A stretch of DNA of 64,000 bases from Cordia subcordata (taxonomy: Eukaryota; Streptophyta; Magnoliopsida; Boraginales; Cordiaceae). Both the position numbers and the translations under genes were made by a program. The notes beneath the pieces are model-generated. The model did not search any database. It worked only from the letters and a program-made list of their open reading frames with translations, and was not told the DNA's origin. The stretch is from NCBI GenBank assembly GCA_028554755.1, contig JAPTOF010000015.1:13341501-13405500 (forward strand), written 5' to 3'. Shown here piece by piece: positions 1-12,290 of the stretch. Position 1 is the stretch's first letter. Every line of letters starts with the position of its first letter.

Positions 1-1030
1 TAAGCACATACTATCCAAACACTTGTCTGCTTATTCATTACTTGCTTATTATTAGCTTTTTGCTTATAAGCACTAACTGATTATATCCATTTAAAAATAA
101 GGTTAACCAAATAGGCTCCAAGTACCAACCAAGGTGTCATTTGGAATCGGAAGACCCGAATGTCCAGATGACTCCCATTTAGTCAACTAGAAAAAGTGTA
201 TGCCTGTGCTTAAAGTCAGCCAGGCTGAGTTAATTAAAGTGCTAAGTAGGTTCCGAAGAGAGTTCAACCAAGAACAACTCAAGAACTCTAGTCGGTCACT
301 CCAAACCCCTAGAGTCCATATATAATGCCAATTTTTGCAAAATGTAACCACTGCAAGGATCGACCAACTGGCTTAATTAGTTTGGTAAACGGAAGACACA
401 ATGATCTAACTGCTTTAGAGAGGAAGACCAAAGGAGAAGAGAAAATGAAAGTAAATGAAAATTCCTCGACCTTTTAATTTAGAATCAAGGTAAAGAAAAA
501 ATTTTTAATTTACAATCTATTTCGTTTTGAGAAGTAAAAATATATAAAGATATTTAAAAGTTTATAATCATGAAAAATATACCTTAATTCATTAACCAAA
601 AGGTATCGAATAAAATTGGGTTTTTATACTTACCTTATTCCTCATAATAAATAAAGCCCAACCTTGCAAATTATGGACCCCAAGAATCAAAATCTTAATA
701 TGTTGTTTACAACTAGTTGTTTAATAGTTGAATACTTTTCATGTAGTTGATAACTATTATATTTTGGCAATTAGCATATAGTTATTTAACTAATTAAATA
801 AGAAAAATGTGTTCGGTAAAATTAATTATTAGATTAGCTGATGAATGTAAAATGACATAAAAAGATAATAATATTATGTTATTATTGTTATGATTATAAT
901 ACTTATAATTTTCATGGTTCAAATAAAATAGTTCATTTTTTAATTAGATATATCTCATATTATTATAATATCTTTATTACTAAAACAAAGTAAAAATGTT
1001 TTTCTTTATAAATTATTTGCATTAAAACTA
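1..1030. other. AT-rich intergenic DNA, no gene seen
   Basis: No open frame or splice-consistent coding stretch is visible. The first ~110 bases (TTATAAGC-type motifs, ending in a CCAAATAGGC-like stretch) could be the edge of a MITE cut by the window boundary, but I cannot show a partner end. The rest is AT-rich with short A and T runs. Confidence 0.6.
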
Positions 1031-1034
1031 TGTA

Positions 1035-1203
1035 ATTTCTTCATAGATTGAAACTTTTTCTATTAAAGAAGAATAATAAATAAATTCAGGTGGTGATTAG
1101 TATGCGGGAATGGGTTGGGACAATTTCTTCATAGATTGAAATTTTAAAGAAAAATAATAAATAAACTTAGGTTATGATCGGTATGCAGGAATGGGTCAGA
1201 AGT
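1035..1203. repeat. Local tandem duplication, period about 88 bp
   Basis: Two adjacent copies start with the same TTTCTTCATAGATTGAA words at about 1036 and 1126. Both run through AATAATAAATAAA into a GGTATGCNGGAATGGGT-like end. The copies differ by several substitutions and small indels, so the duplication is not recent. Confidence 0.7.
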
Positions 1204-1825
1204 ATAATGGCATCCCTAGCTCTCTTCTAAATTTCATGCTTAATATGAGGTAATGAACTAGGTAATGTCATTCCCATAAACATGGAAATAGCCATTATTG
1301 AGTAAATACATGGAAATGAGTCATTCCCATGCTCGCAGGAATGAGATTTTTTGCTAAACGACTAAAAATGTTGTTTTAAAAATTAATATTTAATGTTTTA
1401 TAAAAAATAAAAATAAAAAGAATAAAAAATAGAAATTAAAATTAAAATGTTAAAAGAATAAAAAAATCAAAATAGAATGTCAAAAAAATAAAAAAAATCA
1501 AAATAGAATATAAAATTTTGAAAATAGAAAATAAAAATCAAATAATAGAAAATAAGATAAAAATAGATCTAGAAAATAAAATTTAAAAATTAAAAATAGA
1601 AAATAAAAAATAATAATTTTAAAATAAAATATATGTACTAAAAAATGGGTCTATACATTCATTCATACCATCATTGTTAGAGTACACCAAGCATGGCATA
1701 TTCATTCCAAAGTCCATTCCATTCTCATGTTCATTCCTATTCCAAGTCCATTCCGTTCTCAAACTCATTTAATTCCTTAACTCATTTCCATTCTTGTCAA
1801 ATTCATTCCTTGGTACCAATAGCCA
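1096..1825. repeat. Possible MITE with GGAATG-type ends, AT-rich centre
   Basis: The left end carries GGTATGCAGGAATG and the right end, read on the other strand, GGTACCAAGGAATG. Between them lies very A-rich DNA with repeated AAAATAGAAAATAAAA words (about 1380-1630) and several GGAATG/CATTCC motifs near both ends. This resembles plant MITEs with a GGAATG-rich subterminal region. No target-site duplication could be fixed, so the boundaries are provisional. Confidence 0.35.
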
Positions 1826-2087
1826 CCTTAATAGAATTTACAATTTAAGTAATTCTTGGCATACATAAATTTAAAATTTGAACTACATACCTCGGTTAAT
1901 GCTATGACCAAGTATTTACAGATCCCTCAAATGTGAAATTTGGGTGATACAGACTACTATTTCAGTTATTTGATAACGACTGAGGTGTCGAAGCCCTAGA
2001 TAATTATATAACATGTTGCTTAGATTAGATCTCTTGCTTGATTAGGGTATATCTTGAAGTTTTTAAATCCAACCCAACAATATCAAA

Positions 2088-2322
2088 GACATGTGGAACG
2101 AGACCTTAGGCCCAAATAATTCAACCCCTTTTACGTCGGACAGTTACGGGACCTAGAAATGCTTAGGTTAGGTAGGGATGTGCCTATATCAAATATTATT
2201 TAACTATTTTGGAGACTTTGAACCAATCATTTTAAAAATTGCAATTTAGATGCTTTGAGGCTTGCTATCGTACTTGTAATTTATAGTTTACTTGTTTAGT
2301 GCCTCGCAGGTTTAGAAAGATT
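2088..2322. repeat. Dispersed duplication, copy A (no MITE)
   Basis: This block begins CATGTGGAACGAGACC and ends GGTTTAGAAAGATTT. It matches 2758-3231 through shared words such as AAATATTATTTAAC, GAACCAATCATT, TTTAGATGCT and TTTACTTGTTT. Copy A lacks the MITE that splits copy B, so it preserves the approximate pre-insertion arrangement. The origin is unknown; it could be an old LTR fragment. Confidence 0.75.
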
Positions 2323-2326
2323 TAAA

Positions 2327-2757
2327 GGTGTTTGGCTTGACCTTTAAGTTAGTCAAATTTGCTTAAAGTCATATTTAAGTTATTAAATGTATTTGTTTTA
2401 ATAAATAAAAGTGCTTTTTTTAAATATTTTTTAAATAGAAAATAAAAACTCCCTACTCTGAACTTCTAATTTTTATAGCTTTAACCACTTTGGGAAAAGA
2501 AAAAAAAAGTTTGACCAAATCATTTATAATCTTATCCTTATATTTTTATCTTTATTACTATAATTTATTTAATAATTATTATATATCTATATTATATATG
2601 ATATCAATTAAATTATTAAATTTTAACATTTTAATAATATATTTTATAAAAATAAGTAAATAACTACATTTATATTGCGTTTTAACCAATATTCTATTTT
2701 CATATGCTTAACAATTATTTTAACAATATAAATTACTTTTTAAGATCCTTTAACCAA
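2327..2757. other. AT-rich spacer between the two duplicated blocks
   Basis: No gene is seen. The ends GGTGTTTGGCTTGACC and (other strand) CATGTTTGGTTAAAGG are faintly alike and could be the termini of another decayed MITE, but this is too weak to call. Confidence 0.5.
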
Positions 2758-3231
2758 ACATGTGAAGCAAGGCCCCAAGCCTATATAATTTGACACCTTC
2801 TTTGGGTTTGATGCTTACTAGACCCAAAAATGCTTAGGGCTTGTTTGGATTGGCTTTTTTCAAAAGCGCTTTTTTAACAGTTTTTGAAAAATAGTTTTTT
2901 TTTAAAAGTTGAAAATCCTGGCTTTTAAAAAAAAAAGTTGTATTTGAGCTTTTTCCAGAGTTTCAGTTTTTTTGGAAACCAAATCAAATAGTTATTGTAA
3001 ATTTAATGTAACTTTTTCAGGAAAAAAAAGTACTTTTTCCTGAAAAAAAAAACCAATCCAAACAGGCCCTTATTTTGGGTGTGAATGTACATATGTCAAA
3101 TATTATTTAACGATTCTGGAGAGTTTGAACCAATCATTCTATAAATTGCAGTTTAGATGCTCCGAGGCCTGCTATCTTACTCGTGATTTATAATTTACTT
3201 GTTTGGTGCCTTATAGGTTTGGAAAGATTTC
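2758..3231. repeat. Dispersed duplication, copy B, split by a MITE
   Basis: This is the second copy of the block at 2088-2322, interrupted at AAATGCTTA by the Tourist-like MITE at 2837-3069. After the insertion the duplicated sequence resumes (GTGTGAATGTACATATGTCAA) and continues to GGTTTGGAAAGATTT. The MITE therefore arrived after the two blocks had separated, or only in this copy. Confidence 0.75.
2837..3069. mobile_element. Tourist-like (PIF/Harbinger-type) MITE, copy 1
   Basis: The 233-bp element starts GGGCTTGTTTGGATTGG and ends CCAATCCAAACAGGCCC, so its terminal inverted repeats match at nearly every position. It is flanked by the 3-bp target duplication TTA (2834-2836 and 3070-3072). 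The inside is poly-T and poly-A rich and makes a long imperfect hairpin. There is no coding capacity. Copies 2 and 3 of the family lie at 28428-28659 and 35703-35931. The 3-bp TTA duplication and GGGCC-type ends are the usual features of PIF/Harbinger MITEs. Confidence 0.85.
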
Positions 3232-3289
3232 TTTTCGAGTACACTGAATTTTTGAGATTAAGGATAGCTCAAGTAATGGAGACTACCTC

Positions 3290-3500
3290 TCTTTAGAAAT
3301 AGAGTTCTCTGCTGAAATTACGTAGGGACGAGAGTTGGTTTGAAGATAGATTTTTTTTTTATTTAAAAAAGTGCGCTGCATTTCTGAAATTCTCTCCCTA
3401 AAAATGAAGTTCTCGGTTGAAATTACGTAGGGACGGGAGTTGGGTTAGGGACAGAATTTTTTTTTTTTAAAAGTACGCTGCATTTTTTAAATTCTCTTAT
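3290..3500. repeat. Tandem duplication, period about 105 bp
   Basis: Two copies share GAAATTACGTAGGGACG, GAGTTGG, a poly-T run and a GCGCTGCATTT/ACGCTGCATTT end. The common words start at about 3304 and 3409. The repeat lies just downstream of the broken receptor kinase and has no coding potential. Confidence 0.75.
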
Positions 3501-3674
3501 TACACAGATATTGGGAGCGTACAGTTTCATAGGTGATATTTCCTTCTTTTTCACCCTTTGAAAATCAATAAATCACAAGTTGAGATTATATGATTTTCTT
3601 GTCTAAGTTAACAATGACATAATGAAGCGAATATGAGAAATATATGAGCAGATAAAAGTTTAATTAAAGTTGAG

Positions 3675-6018
3675 CTATGCTGTACTTAAGAAAGATTCAG
3701 GAGAAGGAGGTACAGGGATTTCCACTGTACCTTCCAGCATCAGCACAACTTTCTTCATGGAAGGCCGGAGTGATGGCTCATCTTGTATACACCAAATCCC
3801 CACTTTCACCAATCTTTCCAGCTTTTTCATATTAAGCTCTTCACCATGCACCAGTTTGCTTAGGTCTCCGGCTTGAAAACAATCATATGCCCATACTTCA
3901 AGGACAGCTTCATCTTCAGGAAGACTCCAGTCCACGCTTTTTCGATGGCATATGATTTCTAACAGCACGATTCCAAAGCTATAAACATCAGCTTTCACCG
4001 TCACTGGCAATCTTCGGTGCCACTCTGGTGCAACATACCCTTTGGTCCTCTAACCCCAGTAAAGGTCTTAGTCTGATCTTGCTTCATGAGCTTTGCCAAC
4101 CCAAAGTCGGAAATTTTAGCGCACATATTCTCATCCATGAGTATGTTTTGAGGTTTTATATCACAATGGATGATTTGTGTTTCACACTCTTCATGCAAAT
4201 AGAGGATGCCTCTAGCAATACCAAGAGCAATTTCAATTCTTTCCTCCCAGGTTACCTGTTTTTCTGGTGTGAAGAGTGTGTCCGCGAGCGATCCATTGCT
4301 CATGAATTCGTAGACTAGAAGTCTATTAGGCCCGTCAAGACAATAACCAAGCAATCGGACTAGATTTCTGTGATGTGTTTTTCCAATTACTTTGATCTCA
4401 GTCTGGAATTCTCTTTCCCCTTCCTTTAATTCTCTGTCTAGTCTTTTGACAGCAACTATCTTCTGGTTGTCTGGCAAGATCCCTTTGTAAACCGTCCCGA
4501 AAGCTCCTCTGCCGAGCTCTTCTTTGAAATCATTCGTAGCTTGCGCTAATCCTGCGTAGGTGAAAGCCCGAGGGCAACATCATCTATTAATACGACATTT
4601 CTTGACTCGTTGATCTTCTTATAACGCCAAATATGAGTTCTACGAACTAGAATGCCAGAAATCGCCAAGACCAAAAGGGCAAAGACAACAAGCGAAATGC
4701 TGATAATCAAGATGTCTGCACGCAGCTTTTCCTTCTTTTCTTTCACCACATCAGCCGAACCTCCTCTCGTGATGGATGCTGGTACGCCCACCTTGATAAG
4801 AGCGATATATGATGAATCACCCGTTGATCGCCTTCCATATTTCAATGGGAGCCTTTGCTTTCTACATGTCCGATCTCTGAAAAACGCCGCCTCACAGTTA
4901 CAGTCCTCTTGACAAGCTTGTTGACAATCTTCTGAAGTAATCGCATCCAGGACAGCATAAGGGACATCTTCCCATATAGTATTCTCTGAACTTCTCATGG
5001 TGTAACTTATAGTTGGATCCTTGGCTTTACATCTTTCGGCCGTAAAATTCCTCTCGCAGCCTGAGATCCATTTGCCTGGAGTAACAGGCTCAAATCCAGG
5101 CAGACACTGGCAATCCGGGACTTCGTCCATCAGAACACAGAATCCATTAAGCCCACAGAGACCCTTCGGAGCACAGCGATCATTTGTAGATGGCCACATC
5201 ATGGAGGAATTTCCATGGTCTAAAGAGTTAGAATACAGCCGAAAGATACCATCCGCGTCCAGCCTCATGAGATAGATTGTCCTTTGCGTAGGATATCTTC
5301 CTTCCGTCAGGTTCTTGAGGATGAATGTTGAATTGAACAAGTAGATATGGCCATCACCATCTAGATTTAGTGTTACATTATTACCATCTCCATCTGTACC
5401 TGATGCATAGTAGGCATATGGAGCGGTGTCTGGAGTCTCAATTGGATATTGCACGAGGTTCCCATCATTTTGCATCTTGAGACGGAAAATTCCTTTGGAG
5501 TAATCGGTCTCAGAAGCACGAGAAAAGAGCTCTTGCCCTGGTAAGAGACGCTGGCCTGGTAGAAGGGTGTCCGTTGGGTGGTCAAAGCTCTGCCATACAA
5601 TCTTTTGATCTTGATTGTAGAGCACAAAGTTCCCAGTGTCCAGCATTGAAGCGGACGCGATTTGTTGAACCTGAGTGTTAATGTCTATGTCTTGCCCTCG
5701 CGGTGGTCGCAAGATGAGCCTTCCGTCAGCAGTTAACAGCAAGGTAACATTTCCGGGAACGGTGGGGTTGGTGTCCCTGTTGGCTGTCCAAACGACGGTC
5801 TTTTCAGGCATTCCAGCAAGGAAAATTCCCACTGCAAAACCATTGTCTTGCTTGATGAATCCGAAGGCATATACACCAGATGGTGACGGCCATGATGAGT
5901 TGGTATTATTATTAGGGGTTAAAGAAGAGCCAAGAGTTATGTTGGAGTATCTTTGTTGGCCTTGGGCTGCATGTAAAGCAAATTTGAATACAAGGACAAA
6001 AAACAAGAAAGCAGCCAT
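3675..6018 (-). pseudogene. G-type lectin S-receptor-like Ser/Thr kinase (RLK1 type), broken by two frameshifts
   Basis: The first frame (6018 to 4546, 490 aa) carries a signal peptide, a bulb-lectin domain (about residues 25-165), an EGF-like Cys cluster, a PAN-like Cys cluster and a transmembrane segment, then stops after LGLSPTQD. Aligned with the intact paralog at 12291-14636, one G is missing near 4572-4574 (GGG versus GGGG). The next frame then continues through LGRGAFGTVYKG, VAVKRL, HCDIKPQN and DFGLAK. A second one-base deletion near 4035-4045 throws out the APE segment, and the kinase C-lobe resumes in a third frame to the stop at 3675. Apart from these two losses the coding potential is well kept, so this is either a young pseudogene or an assembly with two indel errors. 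If real, the product would be a kinase-less membrane receptor of about 490 aa. There are no introns, as in its paralog. Confidence 0.9.
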
Positions 6019-6254
6019 TTTATATTTCCTTGTTGTTTATCTTTGTTCGAGCTCGCTTGATTTAAAGGGAAGCAATCTGCATTGTGATGGAAATTGCAAA
6101 TTAAATGTGAGTCAACAACGTTTACTTTGATAGAACAAATAGGAAACCCCCTTGTTTACCACGTCAATAAAATGTTCCACGCAAAAGTCAAGTGCATGCG
6201 TCAATAAGCCTAGAAAATTCTCTCCTATCTACTCACAAGGTGGGAAGGGTGGGG

Positions 6255-6310
6255 TTGTTGCCCGTATCAGGAGTTAAAGATGAGCCAAGTCTTATTTCGG
6301 AGTATACATC
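6255..6310 (-). pseudogene. Relic of a third lectin receptor kinase N-terminus
   Basis: About 55 bases match the signal-peptide/lectin junction of both receptor kinases. GTATCAGGAGTTAAAGATGA and the following GAGCCAAG ... GGAGTAT read on the minus strand as YSEIRLGSSLTP, against YSNVSLGSSLSP in the intact gene. Flanking sequence no longer resembles the gene. It suggests a once larger tandem array. The match is by eye only. Confidence 0.65.
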
Positions 6311-6589
6311 TATACCTTAAATATATTATTTGTGGACCCTTTTTCATAGGTTTTTTTTCGTCTATCATATTGAATGCTGGTGCAACTACATCATTTGATC
6401 TAGCACCATCCATTGTCTTTTGCATCAACTGATGTTGTAATGTTTTTTTTTTCTTTTTTTTAAAATAAATTGCATGAAATAAGCCATTACTGTTTATCTC
6501 TTTGGGAAAACTTTGTCATTTTTCCAATGAGGGAATCACTTAACAATTATCAAGTAATTGTGCGCATACAATTCAGTCATGTCAATTTA

Positions 6590-6925
6590 GCTTCAAATAA
6601 TATTTCACACCAGTCTTATCGTGTCCAACCTCAACAACTAGTTTTCTTAAGGAACGTAAGATGAATGTGTTTACTGTGGTCCATATTATTAGCTTCAAAT
6701 AATATTCCACACGGCAAATTAAATGCTGGAGTCCAGAATGTCCACTCCTGTCTTTTCACGTTATACAAACCAATTTCTTGCGGAAGAGAATGTTCACTAA
6801 CAAGCGATAGAAGTCAGATTTCCAAGGAAGCTTTCACCATCCAAATTAAATTACAGTCTCATCGTGTACAACCGCAACCACTAGTTTTCTCAAGGAACTA
6901 AGATGAATGTGTTGATTGTGACCGT
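6590..6925. repeat. Direct repeats about 240 bp apart
   Basis: The words CAACTAGTTTTCTTAAGGAA and GATGAATGTGTT at about 6615-6682 recur as CACTAGTTTTCTCAAGGAA and GATGAATGTGTT at about 6857-6922. GCTTCAAATAATATT also occurs twice (about 6590 and 6691). The block looks like a partial internal duplication of non-coding DNA. Confidence 0.65.
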
Positions 6926-6949
6926 ATTTTTAGACAATAAGAATAACAA

Positions 6950-9430
6950 ATTATCTTATTAGTTTATTATTTTATTAACACATAATTAATATATTGTCTT
7001 TTTTTGCTTAATAGGTTTTAGAAAATTTGTGCACTATAAATATGTAACAATACTCATTGTATTATGTGTGGGAGAGATATTAGAGCGTGAGCCTTGTAAT
7101 ATTCGCGATCAATAGTTGAATTGTTCTCTGCTCCACATGGAGGAAGTTTTAAGGCCGAACTATGTAACTCTCTTGTGTTGTTTTCTTCTCATGTTCTTCG
7201 TATTTGCATGTTTTTCCCTAATAAACTAGTATTTAGAGCATAAATTTTAATCCACTACGAAGGGAAAAAGAAAAAATAAAAACTCAATTTAATATCCCCA
7301 TAAACCAAACAGAGCCTTAATTCGAAATCTTGTAAAGTCAAACAGAGCCTTAGAACCATCATAGGTTGCCAAAATTGCAGCTCATGATTTCCTTGACGAA
7401 ATTTTGACAAAATTGGTACTAGCATGCTCATTGCCGAACAAGGAATCTAACGGTAATGTTCGCATCGCGATTGATGGAGGAAATAAATGGTGGTCAAGGC
7501 TTGAAGCTCAAGATCTCAAAGTGACATACAGTGTGCTTGATGGCATTAAATCGACAACTGAAAGGTCTTAGTAAGGTCTATGCTCGACAGGGAGTATTTT
7601 ACTGTCAACGGCACTTGAATTGGTGGCTGGTGGTGCGAGTTCCAATCAGGTTAAGAGGGGGGGTCGTGGTTTGCTTGACGGGCAAAAAAGGAGACCTTCG
7701 TGGGTTTCTTGCTGGTTTGCAGGTCGGGCTTTTGTTTTTTGTGAGTTTGGGTTTTTGGTGGTTTTTCAATTGGATCGGGTTTAGGTTTGGGTTAGTGGAG
7801 CGGCGGGTCAAACCGGGCCATGGGTAGAGGCCTTGTTCGGGTTTTGGGTTAGGTTTTAAGGTTTAGTTGTTGGGTCAGGTAGTTTGGTTAGGTCTTGGGT
7901 TAGGTCTTAGGGCTCTTGAATTAATTTTTTGTCTGGGCTTGGGCATAGGTTAAAGAAAAGAAAAAAGTACTTTCTTTTGGTAATTGAGCTTGCTTTCTAG
8001 TCCAATAACCAAAAAAAAACCAAAAAAAAACTGATTAGACCAATTGACCAGGCATTAACCAGTTGACCAGGGGTTAACCGGGGTTTGATTTTGACTGTTG
8101 ACAGTTGGCCGAGGGTTGATCGAGTTTGACCAGAGGCTCCGAAGTGCGTGTTTAAGGATGGTGTTTACTTTGACTAATAGGTTTGACTTTGACCGTGTTG
8201 ACTGAAGTTGATCGGAGTTGTTCTTAAGGTTTTTCGCGTCTGAATCCCTTTTCACGATTCGTTGTGCCAAATTTTATCTCGAAATGTGAGTTTTGAGCAA
8301 ATGAAGATGTCTTCCACAGGTGAAAAATTTGAAATCGAGAAGTTTGACAAGAGAGTTAGTTTCAGTCTATGGAGGATCAGATTCAAGGCATTTATAACAA
8401 TGCAAGGACTTTGGCAAGTCATTGAAAGAGTGATCCCAGAAAGACAGAACCAACAGCGAGAAAAGAACTCGAAGTGAAAGCCTTAAGTGCAATATGCATC
8501 TCCGTGACGAATGAAGTATTGCTGAAAAGACGACAATAGTTGAGGCTTGGAATACTTTGGTGGAATTGTATGCATTAAAATCTCTCACCAATAGCCTTTA
8601 CTTGAAGAAGCGATTGTATCATCTTAGAATGAAAGAAGGTACACCACTAAAACAACACCTTGATTAGTTTACCCCTTTTGTTATTGCTTTTAAGGGCGTG
8701 GGAGTTAAAATTGATAATGAGGACCAAGTTATTATCTTCTTATGCTTCTTACAGGCTTCGTATATGAATTTTGTGGATATTATGTTGTACGGGAGGAACA
8801 AAATTAGCTTTGAGGATGTGATTGCTTCATTGAAATTGAATGATCTTCAAACACATATCTCAGGACATAGGGAGGAAGTTCAAGGGGAGGGTTTAGTGAG
8901 TAGAGGGAATTTGGAGAATAGAGAGGGATCTTCAAGTAGAAAGAAAAGCAAGTTGAGGTCAAAATCAATAGCGAGAAAACTACGTTGTTTGAGTGTGGTG
9001 AGAAGGGTCACATTAAGAAAGAATATCCAAAACTAAAAATGGGAAAGAAAAAGGTGGAGAATTCGGTGAATGTGGTTGAAAATCTTGTGATGATGGAGAG
9101 AGCTCGAGTAGTACTAGGGATGTTTTGTCTGTGAGTGTATTACGATGGCATAATCAATAGATTCTTAATACAAGTGCAATGTACAATATGTGTCCTATGC
9201 GTGACTGGTTCTATTCTTATTCTAGAAAGGAAAGGAAAGTTTTTCTAGGCAATGACTTTTCGTTGAAGGTGGAGTAATAGGTATCATAAATATCAAGATG
9301 TTTGATGGTATTATAAGATCTCTTAAGTGTTGACATGTACCTGAGTCAAGAAAGACTTGATTTCTCTTGGGTGTTTGGATTATCATGGGTATAAATTCCA
9401 AAGGAAGAATGGTGTCTTAAGCAAAGAGGT
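6950..9430 (+). mobile_element. Decayed Copia element: 5' LTR remnant plus gag and pre-integrase fragments
   Basis: A TATAAATA-containing stretch and GAGCGTGAG/TTGTAATATTCGCGATC words (7020-7110) resemble the R/U5 part of a Copia LTR. It ends at about 7225, followed by ACTAGTATTTAGAGC (7225-7239), a degraded tRNA-iMet primer-binding site. At about 8280-8480 a gag start (KFEIEKFD, SLWRIRFKAF) and at 8700-9040 more gag (QASYMNFVDIMLYGR) are readable in shifting frames. At 9180-9420 there is a trace of the GAG-pre-integrase region (MRDWFYSYSRKERKVFLGN). The protein pieces belong to the same family as the element at 41228-44247. No RT or 3' LTR is seen. Boundaries are uncertain, and the GT-rich stretch at 7300-8040 is not explained. 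Confidence 0.6.
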
Positions 9431-9436
9431 GGATTT

Positions 9437-12280
9437 AATGCAAAAAACTAAAATAAAACAAATCAGGATAGCACACTAGACCATTAAGCATGAGCATGTA
9501 ACTAGACAGATTTAATAAAAATTAAATTGACAACAAAAAAATATCTAATTACACAAATTAAATTCATATCAAAGCTGGAAAATTAATATAAAAAGAGAAA
9601 TCAATGGAATTTAAGTCTAGCCTTAGGTGTAGTCCTAGTTTGGGTCTACCTTCCTGATCTTAGATGTAATGATAACTTTCACTTATTTTGATAAATCAGT
9701 TATGGTCGTCAGCACGGCCTAACAACTTAATCTTTTCTTTTAGTGTTGATAATGGTTTAAACCCCTATGATTTTTTCCATTATCGTCTTACTACTAGACA
9801 GTCTAACCCCTGGAGATGCTCGCAGGGTCTATCTAAAGATAACACTAGGGTTTTAGAAAGACCTGATTCTAAAAGTTAATTCTCTCGTGAAAGTCACTCG
9901 GTTAGATTATGTGTTTTCCCGGAAAACCCAGTTCAGCACTTATTTAAATTACTTAAATTAAGAACCTAATCTCGCTATTTGGCAACTTATCATCAAGTAA
10001 TTAAATAATTATCGGCAAATTAAATAATCACAAGACAATATTAATTCTTGAATTAGCAAACACACAAATATCAAAATAAAAGTGAAAGGACAAAAATGAT
10101 TAAATCTCACGGAATTGAAGAACCAAAATCTGGATTAACCCTTGGCTAGAAAGAAGTTTAACACTCCATGGACATGCTCCAGGCGCCTAAAGAGAAAAAT
10201 TGCCTGCTGAAAAATATCCTAAATAAAGTCTGATAAGCTCAACATTCCTAGAGATATATAAGAAAATTCCTAACTAAAGTTCCTTTAGATAAGGAAACTC
10301 TTCAAAGACTAATTAAAAATAAAAGGTAAATATCCTTTAATATAATCCTTAACCAAATAAAAGTCTTCCATAACAATCTCCTTCATTCTAGAATTAAAAA
10401 AAAGCCTTCAGTCAAAATTTCTTTCCCAAAAACATTACAAAATATCTCCCAACTTCGGTTAACTTTGGTCAATCCCGTGTAAGATCTTGCATAGGGCGCG
10501 TCTAAGGCTGCAACATCTAATTTACAGCTCCAAATATGTCCAAAAGCCTCTTGAATCCGTACACATTGCTTCTAGCTCCTTTTCTAATCATTAACATGTC
10601 AAAATGCATAGAATAGCACTAATTAGGAAGCATATGATTCTAAAATCAAGAGCAAATCACCATGAATTCAATGCTTATTTTGGACTTATCAGGTCCCACA
10701 CACTTCTCCATGTTTTCTCTCAAGCATGAACTCGATTTAAAACATAGAGCCAACATGCAGGATATCCCAAAAACCTTATTTTCCATGTTAGATGCAAGCT
10801 CAAACAATTCATTTTAGAGACAAAACAAGTGCAAGCATTTTTCATGAGCAAACAAACCAATATTTTTCTCAAAATACACAGGTAGTACTTTTTCCCCCCT
10901 GCACAACACAACTTATAGCAGTTCAACTTTTATGCAAACCAACCCAACATCAAATTACACCTAACCTACTTTCAACGACAACTTTGCAACAAGCAATATT
11001 CCACAAGAGAATTTTTTTTTTAACAATATTAATCATAAACCAATCTCAATGCCACCCTAAACAGAACTTTTCAAAATCTCAGACACTTTTAACACAAGAT
11101 TTTTTTAAGCAAAAACAATCAATTTTCAAGCATGACCCTATGTTTTGAAATCTAATCAACAATAATGAAAGTCTGAATCGAAAAGAAAAATGAATATTAT
11201 GAATTTTACCTTACCTCTTGGACCGACTGACTTCAAACAACCTTCTTCCCAATGCGAATCCCCTAAATAATTGTTCAATGTGTCCAAAACATCGAAAGCT
11301 TCTTCTCAATGTGATTCAATCGACACCAATAAACAATTCTTAGATTGATCACGATACCATCAAAATCCTTAGATTGAACAGTAATCAAGAGATCCTCAGA
11401 TTCACTCTCTAAAGTATCATATTCAATAGCAACAAGCATATTCTCACATTTGCTCATTATAATTATCAAAATTAACAACAAAAAAGCAAAAATAAAGCTC
11501 ATCAACAATAGATTAGCGGCAAAAAAAAAAAAAGATTAATGAGAAGAGAATCACTATGAGAATTGTCTAACAAAAGATATTTGAATCACAGACTAACAAA
11601 TCAATGCTTAGAGAAACTATACACCAATCTGGCACGAAATTGCCCCATAAATCAAAAAAAAAAAATGCACATGTTTCTAATTTATTTACTTTTTAGATAT
11701 AACTAAGAAATAAAAGTTAACCATCCAATAAAAATGCACATGTTTTCCAACTAGAAAAAAAAAAAAAAAAAAGAGGTACATTTTGTTTTTGATTTTTCAA
11801 ATTTTTATTCTTTAATTGTTTAAATTTTTAAATTTTTAATTTTTTTTACTTTTCAAAATTTTAGATTATCTTTAGATTTTTAAAATTTTAATTTTTAAAT
11901 AATGATTGAGAATTTATTCAAAAATATATGAAAATTAATTTATTTATGTAATTTTACTTTATTTTCTATTGCTTCCCACTTAAGTTGGAATATTCATTCT
12001 TGGAGTTTGGCTTGGCTAAGGAATAGGTTTTTTAACTTTTTCCTGAAAATGTCATTCCACAGTAATGGACTTTCTAACTTCAATTAATCTTACCAAACAA
12101 AAGAAAAGGAATTAGAAATTGGAATGACCATTCCAATATACCAAACATCAATTAGTTATAAAAGTTCTCTTACGAGTTGGAGTCTTGAAACACAATATAA
12201 TCTTTATCTATGCATACGACTTTACTTTAAACATTTGAAAGAATACAACAAAATAAGATTAACCAACAAGGATATAGTTG
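9437..12280. other. Intergenic, repeat-like DNA without a recognisable gene
   Basis: No convincing coding frame. Words such as TGGACTTATCAGGTCCCAC near 10680, and a stretch at 9600-9930 with many stops in all frames, look like eroded transposon sequence that I cannot place in a family. The 11750-11950 part is almost pure A/T. GGAATG/CATTCC motifs at 11985-12140 recall the MITE candidate at 1096-1825. Confidence 0.5.
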
Positions 12281-12290
12281 ACAAGTAGAA

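Noticed and set aside
10720..11148. Overlapping frames of 68 and 118 codons
   Set aside because: Biased composition (Gln/Thr/Phe), no motif, no strand evidence; treated as chance.
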